DNA from: Flavobacterium plurextorum
GTDB lineage: Bacteria > Bacteroidota > Bacteroidia > Flavobacteriales > Flavobacteriaceae
Reading direction: 5' to 3'
Assembly (NCBI RefSeq): GCF_002217395.1
Contig: NZ_MUHD01000026.1
Location: 1-64,000, forward strand
DNA: 64,000 bases
Made by a program: the position numbers and the translations under genes. Shown piece after piece: positions 45,351 through 55,200 of this stretch. Position 1 is the first letter of the stretch. The number at the start of each line of letters is the position of its first letter. The notes below the pieces were generated by a model. It did no database searches. It saw nothing but the letters and a program-made list of their open reading frames with translations, and had not been told where the DNA came from.

Positions 45351-45367
45351 CTTAAATTCTTCAAATT

Positions 45368-45601
45368 ATGAGAACAAACACACTTTCCAAAGAAGCCGAA
45401 ACAAGACTTCTAAATTTCTTCAGCGATAAAATTAATCCCGAAGACATGGCTAAAGCATTACGACAAGTAAATTATATTTTAGCTTTAGGCGTAATGCGAG
45501 AACATGAAACCCTTCAAAACGGAGTAACCGAATTAGAAAACAGCTTTTTTTGGCTTAATGAATTGGCCGAAGTTTTGAATCCTTATTTGAGTGAGGAGTA
45601 A
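45368..45601 (+). CDS. Small hypothetical protein, 77 residues
   Basis: All-helical and acidic, no signal peptide (MRTNTLSKEAETRLLNFF, then MAKALRQVNYILALGVMREH, WLNELAEVLNPYLSEE). The gene is 17 bases after the T-run of the structured RNA and has its own terminator at 45614. A decayed copy of its 3' end and terminator lies at 48564-48660. I know no family. Confidence 0.75.
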   Translation: MRTNTLSKEAETRLLNFFSDKINPEDMAKALRQVNYILALGVMREHETLQNGVTELENSFFWLNELAEVLNPYLSEE

Positions 45602-45613
45602 GATTTACAAAAT

Positions 45614-45643
45614 AAAACCTCGGTTTCTTAAGATCGAGGTTTT
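45614..45643 (+). terminator. Terminator of the 77-residue gene
   Basis: AAAACCTCG pairs with CGAGGTTTT, with T-rich tail TTATTATTT. Confidence 0.82.
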
Positions 45644-45753
45644 ATTATTTGTATTGTTGTTGAGATTTTGATGCGTTTACAAAACTCATCTCTAAGTTAA
45701 AACAGATTTTTGTTAGAGATTTCAGATTATAATCTTTGTTATATTTAATTCAA

Positions 45754-46206
45754 ATGAAAAATTCAAAAAATACTATAATTCATATTATTTGTTTACTAAT
45801 AATTCTTGTTGTATCGAATGGTTGTTCATCAAAACACATTAAAAAGGTAAATGAAGATATAAAAACAGATTTCGGTATAACGCTGATTTCGCCTTCACAA
45901 GGAATATTTTTTGTTGAAAACCAAAAAGTTGCAGCCTCAGAAGAAGAAGTTGAAATTCATAAAAAAACGGCAGATTCTATTTATAATAAATATGGTCCCG
46001 CAACAGATAAAAGATTTGTAGGCAGAACAAACGCCAGAGAATTAAAATTCATTACTGCCAAAAAAACATACCTTATAGATGTCACTATGCTTGATAAAAG
46101 AACTGCAATGGTTTTGTTTGATGGTAAAAATAAACCTGTTATAAAGTATAACCCTAAAAAATATAATAGTATTGTTGAAAAGCATTTTATTGCCAATTCT
46201 AACTAA
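45754..46206 (+). CDS. Small lipoprotein, unknown
   Basis: About 150 residues from the ATG that gives a lipoprotein signal (MKNSKNTIIHIICLLIILVV, lipobox SNGC, Cys24). The frame extends six codons further upstream (45736). The mature part is basic with alternating strands (ISPSQGIFFVENQKVAASEE; KTYLIDVTMLDKRTAMVLFDG). I recognise no family. A near-promoter TAATCTTTG lies 15 bases upstream. The next gene starts 10 bases on. Confidence 0.72.
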   Translation: MKNSKNTIIHIICLLIILVVSNGCSSKHIKKVNEDIKTDFGITLISPSQGIFFVENQKVAASEEEVEIHKKTADSIYNKYGPATDKRFVGRTNARELKFITAKKTYLIDVTMLDKRTAMVLFDGKNKPVIKYNPKKYNSIVEKHFIANSN

Positions 46207-46216
46207 AACAGCACTC

Positions 46217-46912
46217 ATGCAAAAAAGCAAATACAGTATCATTTGTGTCATTTTTTTCTTTAGCCTGTATTCTTTTTCACAAGAAAAAGCTACTGATAGT
46301 CTAACGTACAATTTTTCATCTTTTGTAAAAGGAGCAAACAAAACCAAGGATAATACTTATATCAGAAAAGTAAATATTTATAAGTCAGATCTATCAGATC
46401 AAACCATCAAGTATACTTTTTTGTGTATGGATTTTAAATTTGAAGGTCCAAATAATGTTTCCTACATTCGAAGAGTTGCTTATGTTTTTGATGAAATTTC
46501 AGTTTTGGTCAATCCAAGCGGAAAGATAATTGATGTTATAAAACCGGAAGATATGGATAAAAGATGGCAGGAAACAAAGGAAAAAATACTTCTTAGTTAT
46601 TCTGGTTCGGCAATAACAAAATATTTAGAACAAGTAGAAGTAACTATAAATAATAAGCAAAAGCTAACTGATTTTTTGCAGTCAGATGCCATGTATGGAT
46701 TTCTTTTAAAAGGGCTTTCACAAATAAATAATCCTGACCAATTATCGACGATAAAATTTAATAAAAGAGAGGATTTAAAAATAATTACACCAAAATCATT
46801 GTCAAAAGATGATAAGGAAGAGTTTGTCATCAAAAAAAAGACCCTGATAAAAGCTGCTAAAGTTAATGAATCCGTTAGATACGAAATTGATTTACTGCCA
46901 TATGCAGAGTAA
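46217..46912 (+). CDS. Secreted hypothetical protein
   Basis: About 231 residues starting MQKSKYSIICVIFFFSLYSFSQ, a clean signal peptide. The frame is open to 46172, but that would overlap the previous gene and spoil the signal. The mature part is beta-rich at first and helical later, ending IDLLPYAE. No family recognised. It follows the lipoprotein gene by 10 bases and precedes the DUF6985-type gene by 20, so the three form an operon. Confidence 0.75.
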   Translation: MQKSKYSIICVIFFFSLYSFSQEKATDSLTYNFSSFVKGANKTKDNTYIRKVNIYKSDLSDQTIKYTFLCMDFKFEGPNNVSYIRRVAYVFDEISVLVNPSGKIIDVIKPEDMDKRWQETKEKILLSYSGSAITKYLEQVEVTINNKQKLTDFLQSDAMYGFLLKGLSQINNPDQLSTIKFNKREDLKIITPKSLSKDDKEEFVIKKKTLIKAAKVNESVRYEIDLLPYAE

Positions 46913-46932
46913 TAATTTTTAAAATATAACAT

Positions 46933-47424
46933 ATGACAACACATCCATATTGGGGAGATGTAGAAGAAGATTGGGCTGGTTATTCTTCGGAGATTTATTT
47001 TTCACATCCGTTTTTTGATATTCCTAAAACAGAAGTTTTTTTAGGTGATGAATACGATGAAGAGGGCGAAGAAATTGAAACGCCTCCAACCGAAAAACAA
47101 TTGACAGCATTTGCAAAAACGTATCGAATTTTTATTGATAATATCGAAAATCATTTGGCAGATTTACAATTAAAATCATTTGAACGATACAAAAGAATTT
47201 ATGCAAAATATTACGAAAACAGCGAACAATCGGGCGAACCGCCATTAAACATTGACAGCATTGAAAAACACAACGCCTACATTAAAGATTTAATGTATCT
47301 ACGTGTTTTGGACAATAAAACCATCAAGATAACTATTCGGTATAAGTTAGATACCGAACATGGCATTGAATTTAAGTTTGTAGATGGACAAATAGAAGCT
47401 GTTGGAGGTATTTCAGAGACTTAG
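46933..47424 (+). CDS. DUF6985-like cytoplasmic protein
   Basis: 163 residues, very acidic, no signal. The pattern GDEYDEEGEEIETPPTEKQL, the central FERYKRIYAKYYENSEQSG and the ending KLDTEHGIEFKFVDGQIEAVGG fit the DUF6985 type, a group often found near polymorphic toxins as putative immunity proteins. The assignment is tentative. A terminator follows at 47434. Confidence 0.7.
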   Translation: MTTHPYWGDVEEDWAGYSSEIYFSHPFFDIPKTEVFLGDEYDEEGEEIETPPTEKQLTAFAKTYRIFIDNIENHLADLQLKSFERYKRIYAKYYENSEQSGEPPLNIDSIEKHNAYIKDLMYLRVLDNKTIKITIRYKLDTEHGIEFKFVDGQIEAVGGISET

Positions 47425-47433
47425 ATAAAGATA

Positions 47434-47463
47434 AAAAAACTCGAGTTTGTCGAGTTTTTTTAT
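47434..47463. terminator. Bidirectional terminator
   Basis: AAAAAACTCGA pairs with TCGAGTTTTTT across GTTTG. It serves the plus-strand gene before it and possibly the minus-strand gene at 47526. Confidence 0.85.
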
Positions 47464-47525
47464 CTTTATTTTGTGTTTAAAAGCGAGATTTTTTGTGTTT
47501 GCGCTGTCCTTCTTTTTTCGATTGT

Positions 47526-47870
47526 TTATTCAATTTCTATATATTCAGATTTTCCTTTGTCGTTTCCATTTGTCAGCCATTCCCAATCCAAAGACAATTT
47601 TATTTTACCATTCTCTGTCAAACTAATTTGTGCCAATGCTTTACCTGCTTTTAGTTCATTATCTGTAGTCAAACATTGATAAAGCATATTTAATTCGTTG
47701 TCTTTTAAATCGGCAATAATCTTTCCGTATTTTATTGTTCCTCCAAAATAGTCTGCAGTCACAAGATTTCCGTCCTGATTATAATTAAAAACAGTTTCTG
47801 TATTTACTTGCCCATTATCTGAATTTTGAATTAAGGCAAACTTTTTATTCTTGAAATTAAATTTACTCAT
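47526..47870 (-). CDS. Small beta-rich hypothetical protein
   Basis: 114 residues: repeated short strands (FNYNQDGNLVTADYFGGTIKYGKIIADL; LAQISLTENGKIKLSLDWEW). Similar proteins are sometimes labelled n-acetylglutamate synthase in databases, which the sequence does not support (no GNAT motif). Probably a small cytoplasmic beta-barrel-like protein. Single gene. Confidence 0.65.
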   Translation of the reverse strand: MSKFNFKNKKFALIQNSDNGQVNTETVFNYNQDGNLVTADYFGGTIKYGKIIADLKDNELNMLYQCLTTDNELKAGKALAQISLTENGKIKLSLDWEWLTNGNDKGKSEYIEIE

Positions 47871-47969
47871 ATTGTCTTGTAGTTTTATTTCAGTTGTTTT
47901 AAGTTACGATTTAGTTCTTAATTTGAACTCTGAGCTAAGTTAGCACATGCAAATTTGAATGGGCAAAAA

Positions 47970-48314
47970 TTATTCGATATTGTGTTTATGTTTCTCGAAG
48001 TATTCGATTGCCATTTCTAGAATTTCTTCTTTTGTTGTAAAGTTATATTTTATTCCATCGTTTAGTATGTGCATTTCACCAAGTTTTGGAGTGTAATGTT
48101 TTCCATTTAAATGGAATGACTGTATAAGCGTCAGCCAATGATTTCGATGTTGATCTTTGAAAGAGAATAAGGAATTATCAGATATTATAAAAGTGGTTCC
48201 GTTATCGTGGTCTAGGATTGAAGCACTTTTACTGCTGTCATAATTGCCAAAAATAGTAACATTGGGATTGTACTTTTTTGACAATAGTTCTTGGATTTTT
48301 GGTGTTAGCGGCAT
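47970..48314 (-). CDS. Small hypothetical protein
   Basis: About 114 residues (start MPLTPKIQELLSKKY; two codons more are open upstream). Alternating strands are followed by a final helix (TTKEEILEMAIEYFEKHKHNIE). No family recognised. Like its neighbours it is short, single and without operon partners, which fits an accessory patch. Confidence 0.6.
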   Translation of the reverse strand: MPLTPKIQELLSKKYNPNVTIFGNYDSSKSASILDHDNGTTFIISDNSLFSFKDQHRNHWLTLIQSFHLNGKHYTPKLGEMHILNDGIKYNFTTKEEILEMAIEYFEKHKHNIE

Positions 48315-48563
48315 GATCAATGGTTTATTTTGTGGTATTTACTGTAAATTAAGACTACGGTTTTCAGTAATTTGACCACTATCAGTTTTTTTTATATCAA
48401 AATAAGTCATTTTTTGAAAAAAGAACAAATAGTTGCAATTAAGAAATTAAAAAAATGATTGACTTTGTGATTTGTGGAGGAGAATTGTATTTAAATTTTT
48501 GTTGTAATTCAATGACTTGATAATCTGTAGATTTGGCTTTAAAATTTTTTGGGTAATAATTAC

Positions 48564-48615
48564 TGGTTCAATGAATTTGGTGTGGATTTTAAATCTTTAT
48601 TTGAGTGAGGAGTAG
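48564..48615 (+). pseudogene. 3' relic of a paralogue of the 77-residue gene
   Basis: TGGTTCAATGAATTTGGTG and TTTGAGTGAGGAGTAG align with the end of the gene at 45368 (TGGCTTAATGAATTGGCCG, TTTGAGTGAGGAGTAA); the frame would end NLYLSEE-stop. The hairpin behind it (48630-48660) matches that gene's terminator. Nothing of the 5' part can be recognised. Confidence 0.7.
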
Positions 48616-48629
48616 AGTTGAGAAAATGA

Positions 48630-48662
48630 AAAACCTCGATTTTTTTAAGGTCGAGGTTTTTA
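48630..48662 (+). terminator. Hairpin behind the relic
   Basis: AAAACCTCGA pairs with TCGAGGTTTT, with a T-rich tail; it parallels the hairpin at 45614. Confidence 0.7.
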
Positions 48663-48719
48663 TTAATTTACTTTGATTGGTGATATGGTAACTTGAGTGT
48701 TTTTTACTAGAAGCAATTT

Positions 48720-49160
48720 CTAAAAATCAGAAAGTTCCTTTGATGCAAGTTTCATTACGCCACTCACTAATTTTTTAAATCTGTCAGTTTGAAAAACTAA
48801 TTGAAGCGTTTTTTTAAATTCTTCCTCATCTTTTATTACGGTGGTTTTTTTTTCTAGTGTAAATGTATTATTGATTTCATCATGTATATCTATTTCTAAA
48901 AATATTGTTGCAGGGTAAATTGTAATGTCATATCCCACTTCTAGTAATAAAAAATTGTAACCGTTAATATATTTGCTGTGTAAAATTAACTCATATTGAA
49001 AATTCGTATATAATTTAGAATTTATTCTAGCTTGTTCAGATTTTTCTAATAATAGCATATCTGCAAGATTTTTTGTTGCTTCCGTGAAGCCATTTATAGC
49101 TGATAATATAATTTCATCAGGTGTAGTTATTTTTAAAGGCTCAAATTTATTCCATTCCAT
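48720..49160 (-). CDS. Hypothetical protein next to an EEP-family gene
   Basis: 146 residues. A helical N-terminal half (EIILSAINGFTEATKNLADML) precedes a beta-rich part (YELILHSKYINGYNFLLLEVGYDITIYPATIFLEIDIHDE) and a final helix. No signal peptide. It follows the endonuclease-like gene by nine bases, so the two share an operon and perhaps a job. A run of nine A's (48845-48853) is in frame and does not disrupt it. Family unknown. Confidence 0.65.
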   Translation of the reverse strand: MEWNKFEPLKITTPDEIILSAINGFTEATKNLADMLLLEKSEQARINSKLYTNFQYELILHSKYINGYNFLLLEVGYDITIYPATIFLEIDIHDEINNTFTLEKKTTVIKDEEEFKKTLQLVFQTDRFKKLVSGVMKLASKELSDF

Positions 49161-49169
49161 GACTTATAT

Positions 49170-49964
49170 TTATTTTAATTCAAATTCAAAACTTAAAGGT
49201 AAGTGATCAGATATTAATATTTTATTTTTTAAGTTATCAAAAAAGATGTTTTTTTTACTGTGTACTATAAAATCAATTTTTTCCGATTCAATATTAAATA
49301 ATAAATTTCTACTTATGAGCACTTGATCTAATAAATGATGTTCTAATATATCGAAAGATGAACCACTAGGTCTTGCAAAATATTTACTTCCAGGGAAATG
49401 ATTTTTTTCATATAATTTCCATGTCGGATTGTAATATAATATCTTTTCAGAATTAGTACTCAAGTGAGATATTTTTCGTCTAAAGTTTGTTGAATTAGTA
49501 GCTCCAAAACCATCAAATTCTATTAGTGCGGGTTCAAATGGGTTGACGTTAAAATCTCCAATAATAATTATGTTTTTAAGATTAGAGTTTCCAATTTTTG
49601 AATCTATTTCATTTCTCACATCTCTTATAAAACATTTTAAGGCATTTTGATGTTGAAACATTTGAGATGGCAGATGAACGGATACAATATGTAAATCTAA
49701 TATTGGTAAGTATATGGTTGTGTAATACTTCGTTTGATAGTTTAAATTACATTTTAAGCTTTTCTTCTTTACAATTTTTACTCTGTCACAACCAGGATTA
49801 TCATAATATTCAAAATCTATCCTATTTAGATCGGTATTTCCTTTTTCGAGAAGTACTTCATCAATTTCTGATAAAAATAAAAAATCAGGATCATAATCTT
49901 CTAAAATATCAATTATGCAATCTAAAGAGTTGTTATTTTTTGTATTCCAATAAATTAACTTCAT
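49170..49964 (-). CDS. Endonuclease/exonuclease/phosphatase family protein
   Basis: About 264 residues from MKLIYWNTKNN, where the EEP fold begins; the frame is open a further 25 codons (to 50039) but that part is not domain-like. Signature sites are WNTKNN, FLFLSEID (catalytic Glu), IIIGDFNVNPFEP (GDFN) and ISDHLPLSF (SDH). Members cut phosphodiesters in DNA, RNA or lipids; the substrate is open. It is paired with the unknown 48720 gene. Confidence 0.85.
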   Translation of the reverse strand: MKLIYWNTKNNNSLDCIIDILEDYDPDFLFLSEIDEVLLEKGNTDLNRIDFEYYDNPGCDRVKIVKKKSLKCNLNYQTKYYTTIYLPILDLHIVSVHLPSQMFQHQNALKCFIRDVRNEIDSKIGNSNLKNIIIIGDFNVNPFEPALIEFDGFGATNSTNFRRKISHLSTNSEKILYYNPTWKLYEKNHFPGSKYFARPSGSSFDILEHHLLDQVLISRNLLFNIESEKIDFIVHSKKNIFFDNLKNKILISDHLPLSFEFELK

Positions 49965-50307
49965 TAAGTTTTCTACATTTAGCTGGTTTAGATTCTGAAT
50001 GGTCTCTTCGTTATATTTTATAACGAAAGAACTAAACATATTTTTTGCTAAGGTAATAATTCTATTGAAAAGCTAGATCGTCTAAAAAAGTGAATTATAT
50101 TTTTTTTGATTTTTTCCCTTTTATTCTGCGAACGTTTAACACATTCCACTTGTTAAATACAAGATAAGATTTAAAGATGTAATTGAGCAGAGATATAAGA
50201 TTTCTTAGTTCGAATTTTGTTAAAAATCTCTTTTGCTAGCATGAGCGTAGCTCGTGCATACAATGATTCTTGGATTCATGAACAAGACACTAGAGTTTAG
50301 GGAAAAA

Positions 50308-50889
50308 TTACTCTAATAAATTTTCTGGTAATTTAATTTTGTTTTCTTTGGCTATTTCTTCAAGTTTAGTATTTATTCTTTCAAAATCTTCTTTAGTTTT
50401 CATCAGTGCCCATTTAGATTTTAATATTTTCTCTTGTGTTGAATCAATGTAGGGACTAATAATATTTAATCTTTGATTAAAAGAAGTATTCAATTGTAAA
50501 TCAGAATATGCCAACATAATAAAATATATTATTGGCAAGAAAAGAATAATATTTATAATAGGAGAATACTTAACGATAATTCTTTTTGCAGTTATCTTCG
50601 CTTGATTATCTTTATTGATGTTTTCAACATCTATCCTTTTATGAGAATTCTTTTTTAATATTGAAGTTAAAAAAAATCCTAGTATTATTGCTGTCCAAAC
50701 TAAAAAATCAATCCAATTGCGTTGACCATACGCTGCATTTTTGTATAAATAGTCACTCAAATTGAAAAAAGTGTTTTTAGAAAAATCTGCTATAATTGCC
50801 CATAGAAATTCTAATATTGGTTTAAGAACAATTAAGAAAATAGATGATGCGAATAAACTTTTTAAAAGACTCCTTTTACTTTCTGTCAT
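50308..50889 (-). CDS. Membrane protein, unknown
   Basis: 193 residues. Three membrane segments (about 12-31, 59-77, 107-126) precede a cytoplasmic or periplasmic helical tail (QEKILKSKWALMKTKEDFERINTKLEEIAKENKIKLP). No family recognised. The 268-base gap to the EEP gene contains only a small hairpin (GCATGAGCGTAGCTCGTGC). Confidence 0.65.
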   Translation of the reverse strand: MTESKRSLLKSLFASSIFLIVLKPILEFLWAIIADFSKNTFFNLSDYLYKNAAYGQRNWIDFLVWTAIILGFFLTSILKKNSHKRIDVENINKDNQAKITAKRIIVKYSPIINIILFLPIIYFIMLAYSDLQLNTSFNQRLNIISPYIDSTQEKILKSKWALMKTKEDFERINTKLEEIAKENKIKLPENLLE

Positions 50890-50986
50890 TTGTTTTTAGA
50901 TTGTTTTTGGTTAATAAATTAAATTCAAAAATATCAATTTAACAATGCTAACAACCACGTACTTTTACCTGTTTATAAAAAAAACA

Positions 50987-51030
50987 AAAAAAAGGACAGT
51001 CCCTCCAATTAAAGAAAAACTGCCCTTTAG
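50987..51030 (-). terminator. Terminator of the second efflux operon
   Basis: AAAGGACAGT and ACTGCCCTTT pair with one mismatch; on the minus strand a T-run of eight follows. It lies 75 bases after the adaptor gene. Confidence 0.75.
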
Positions 51031-51104
51031 ACAAATTTTTAGTTTTGCATTCCTAAGAATACGTACAGTTTTTAGTAATCACTAAAATGAAGACAAAACG
51101 CAGG

Positions 51105-52193
51105 TTATTCGTTTATAGTATCTCCTTCTTTAGTTTCTTCGCTGGCAATTTTTACCAGTTTATCTTTTGGATTCAAATCACCAAATATTTCTATTTTATC
51201 GTCAATTTCTCTTCCTTTTTTTACGTTAACTCTTGTCGCTTTACGATTAAGGACTTTGATTACAAAAACGCCTTCGGCAGCATTTACAACTGCTGATTTT
51301 GGAACTACAAATGTGCTGTCTTTTGCGTTTAAAGGCAGTAAAACTTCGGCAACCATTCCAGGTAATAAATTTCCTTTTGTGTTGTGAACGTCCATTTCTA
51401 CACGTTCAGAACGTAATTTTAAATCTAAAGCCCCAGACATTCTTGTGATTTTAGCGGTAAAAGTATCAGGCAGAGACTTTACATTAAAACTCATTTCCTC
51501 GCCATTGTGCAAATATCCTGTATATAATTCTGGAACAGAAACTGCCAAACGCAATTTACTTTGTTCCTGAATCGTTAATAATGGTAAATCTGAACCTTTT
51601 CCTGACGGTCCTACAAATGTTCCTAAATTGACATTTCTTGCCGCTACAACGCCGTTAAAAGGAGCGCGAATTTCAAGATATCCTCTCATAATTGCCACTT
51701 CTTTATGTGCTGCAATTGCCGCTTGTAATTGTGCATAATCAGAGTTCTTTTTTCCGCTTGCCATTTCAAGATCGTTTTTAGAAATCGTTCCTTCCACTTT
51801 GCTTGTTTCGTACAAACGATTGTAAGTGCTTTTGCTCGTAGCATAAATCGCTTCCATCGATTTTAATCGCGATTCGGCTGCAGCCAATTGCGAACTGATT
51901 TCTGGCGCTTCAAGAACAATTAAAAGCTGTCCTTTTGTAACTTTCGAACCAATATCAACTTTTAGTGTTTTTACAAAACTGCTCACTTTTGCATATAAAT
52001 CTACTTGTTGAAAACCGGTTAATTCAGCAGGTAAACGTAGTTGAGTCGTCAGCTTTTCTTTATCTAAAAGAAACGTTTCTGTTTTAGGTTCAATTTCTGC
52101 CGTAACAGTTTCTTCTTTCTTTGAATTACAGCTGTTCAGGAATAATAATGCTGCAAAAAACAGCGCGGTTGGTTGTAGTATTTTAGTCTTCAT
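51105..52193 (-). CDS. Efflux RND transporter periplasmic adaptor lipoprotein (second system)
   Basis: 362 residues. The lipobox ends LLFLNSC (Cys22). Lipoyl half-motifs are DLYAKVSSFVKTLKVDIGSKV and YLEIRAPFNGVVAARNVNLG, with the helical hairpin between and a beta-barrel (LAVSVPELYTGYL) after. It is last in the order TolC, pump, adaptor, unlike the first system. It joins the pump at 52294 to the channel at 55597. Confidence 0.93.
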   Translation of the reverse strand: MKTKILQPTALFFAALLFLNSCNSKKEETVTAEIEPKTETFLLDKEKLTTQLRLPAELTGFQQVDLYAKVSSFVKTLKVDIGSKVTKGQLLIVLEAPEISSQLAAAESRLKSMEAIYATSKSTYNRLYETSKVEGTISKNDLEMASGKKNSDYAQLQAAIAAHKEVAIMRGYLEIRAPFNGVVAARNVNLGTFVGPSGKGSDLPLLTIQEQSKLRLAVSVPELYTGYLHNGEEMSFNVKSLPDTFTAKITRMSGALDLKLRSERVEMDVHNTKGNLLPGMVAEVLLPLNAKDSTFVVPKSAVVNAAEGVFVIKVLNRKATRVNVKKGREIDDKIEIFGDLNPKDKLVKIASEETKEGDTINE

Positions 52194-52293
52194 TTTATGA
52201 TTTTGTATAAAAGATGATGTAATGTCTTATTTAATAAATAAGCGAAAAGGATAAAAGTGTCTGAAGTGTTTTCGCTACGTGGGACTTTCAGCT

Positions 52294-55200
52294 TTATGAC
52301 TTTCCAACTTTCGACTTATTTAATGATGAGATATAATGGATGCTTTCTTCGTCTTCTGGATCTAAAGAAACAGATTGTGTTGATGCTTTTTCTTGTGCCC
52401 AAGCAAATATTTGCGGTAGAATTAATAGTACGGCAAAAGTCGAGAATAATAAACCGCCAATAACTGCTCGTCCTAACGGAGAAACCTGATCGCCGCCTTC
52501 GCCGTGACCAATTGCCATTGGTAACATTCCTGCAATCATCGCAACTGATGTCATAATAATTGGACGAAGACGCAGTGCTGCAGCTTCACGCGCAGATTCT
52601 AATGCGTTGCCGTTTATTTTTCGCAATTGTTCTGCATTGGTAACCAATAAAACAGCATTTGCAATCGAAACTCCTACAGACATAATAATTCCCATATAAG
52701 ACTGTAAATTTAAAGTTGAGCCTGTTAATGTCAGCATAATTAAAGCTCCCAAAACTACCGCTGGAACTGTTGTTAAAATAACCAGCGATACTTTGAATGA
52801 CTGGAAATTAGCGGCCAACATTAAGAAGATTACAAAAATGGCAACCAATAATCCTACTTGCAAACTGCTTAATGTTTCCTCCAATACTTTACTTAAACCA
52901 ATAGGATTGATGAACAAACCACGAGGCAGTTCTCCTAAAGATTTAATTGTTGCAGAAACATCTTTTGCAGCCGTCCCCAAATCGGTCTGATTGATGTTTG
53001 CTGTAACCGTAATGTATGGCATAGCCCCTAAATTGTCATTTTCACCGCTTACAAATCCGGGTGTAATTTTGGCAACGTCACTTAAAACAGGACGAAGCGA
53101 ATTTTTCAATAACGGAATTTCTCCCATATCCGTTTTACTTTTCATTTGATTCAATGGCACTTGAACCTGAACGTTGTATGATAATCCGGCTCTTTCATCA
53201 ACCCACATATTTTTTTCGGTATATCGAGATGATGAAGTCGAAGCAACAAGCGAACGCGAAATATCATTCATATCAACTCCAAGTTCAGCAGCGCGCGTTC
53301 TGTCAATATCAATGTTCATTGCTGGATAATGAATAGGCTGACCAATTTGAACGTCTCTGAAATACGAAATCGCTTTTAGTTTATCGACAATTTGATTGGC
53401 GTATAATTCATTTCTTTTTTTGTCTTTTCCTGCAATTCTAATTTCAATTGGAGTAGGAGAACCTTGGCTTAATACTTTATCCGTTAATTCGATTGGTTCA
53501 AAAGAAACTTTAGTGTCTGGCAATACTTTTTTAAGTCGTGCTCTAAAGTCATCTTTAAAATCATCCATATCAACATGATAATCCTTTAAACTTACCTGAA
53601 AAACGGCTTCATGCGAGCCTGCCATGAATAAATAAATTGGATTAATAGAGAATAAAGACGGATGCTGTCCTACATACACAGAAGAGATTCCGATATGCTC
53701 TGGTCCAACCATTTTTTTCAATTCTTTTAAAACAATTACGGCTTGTTCCTCAGTTCGTTCTAAACGCGTTCCATCTGGAGCACGAAGTCTCAATTGAAAC
53801 TGACTTGAATTTACTTTTGGAAAAACATCTTTTCCAATAAAAGTTAGTAACACAACAGCTAAAACTGTCGCAGAAACCAAATAGACAATACTCGTAGCTT
53901 TTTTATGAACAAACAATCGATCTAGAGTTCTCATAAAACGTATTCTAAAACGTTCAAAAGCACTTATTTTTCCGTCTTGATTTGTATCTTCTCTTTCAAC
54001 CATTACTTTTTTCTGGCTGATTAAGTCTTTTTCAGATTCAGGTGTTAAACCGCAAGCATTAAATTCGGCTTCATCATCTGTAATCTCTGGCGTGTGCTCA
54101 TGTTTTGGATGTGCTTTCATTAACCAGTTTGCCATTACAGGAACAAATGTTTGCGATAATAAAAAGGAAATTACCATCGAGAATCCAATTGCTAAAGCCA
54201 AAGGCAAGAATAAAGCTCCTGGAATACCAACCATTGTAAATGCTGGTGCAAAAACGGCAAGAATACAAAGCAAGATCAATAATTTTGGTAATGCAATCTC
54301 TTGACACGCATCCCAAATGGCAAGTGCTTTTGGTTTTCCCATATCGAGATGCTGGTGAATGTTTTCAATTGTAACCGTACTTTCATCCACCAAAATTCCA
54401 ATTGCCAGCGCTAATCCGCTTAAAGACATTAAGTTGATAGTTTGTCCGAACAGTTTCAAGAATAAAACTCCCGAAATAATCGAAATAGGAATGGTTAAGA
54501 TTACAATTAATGCGGCACGTTTATCTCCAAGGAATAATAAAACCATTAAACCAGTTAAAACAGCTCCAATAATCCCTTCGGTAATTAAACTTTTTACGGA
54601 ATTGATTACATAAACAGACTGATCAAATTCATAAGATAATTTTACATCTTCAGGTAATGTACTTTGAATTTTAGGCAGTTCGGCTTTTAATTTCTGAACC
54701 ACATCCCAAGTCGAAGCGTCTCCCGCTTTTGCAATACTAATATAAACCGAACGTTTTCCGTTTACTAATGCATATCCTTGCGTAATATCGGCACCATCTT
54801 TTACGGTTGCAACATCGCCTAATTTTAAGTTTTGAACGCTTCCTTTAAATAACGGAATGTTTTCAAAGTCTTTAACTTCTTTAATCGTATTGTTAGTTGG
54901 TGTAATATAGTTTTTATCACCCATTCTCACGTTTCCAGAAGGAGCCGTTTGGTTGTTTACGCGAATCGCTTCTACAATTTGATCGGGCGTCATATTATGC
55001 GAACGCAATAGATCTGGATCAACGTTTACCTCAATTGTTCTTGGGCTTCCGCCGAATGGTGCCGGCGATAATAAACCAGGAATCGAAGTAAATGAAGCAC
55101 GAACATAAACGTTGGCTAAATCTTGTAATTCATTATTAGAACGTATTTTACTGCTCAAAACCAATTGACCAATTGGCAGAGAAGAAGCATCAAATCGAAT

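Larger units (their letters stand above)
48321..48719. other. Intergenic region with a gene relic
   Basis: AT-rich. The only identifiable content is the decayed 3' end and terminator of a paralogue of the 45368 gene at 48564-48660. Confidence 0.6.
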
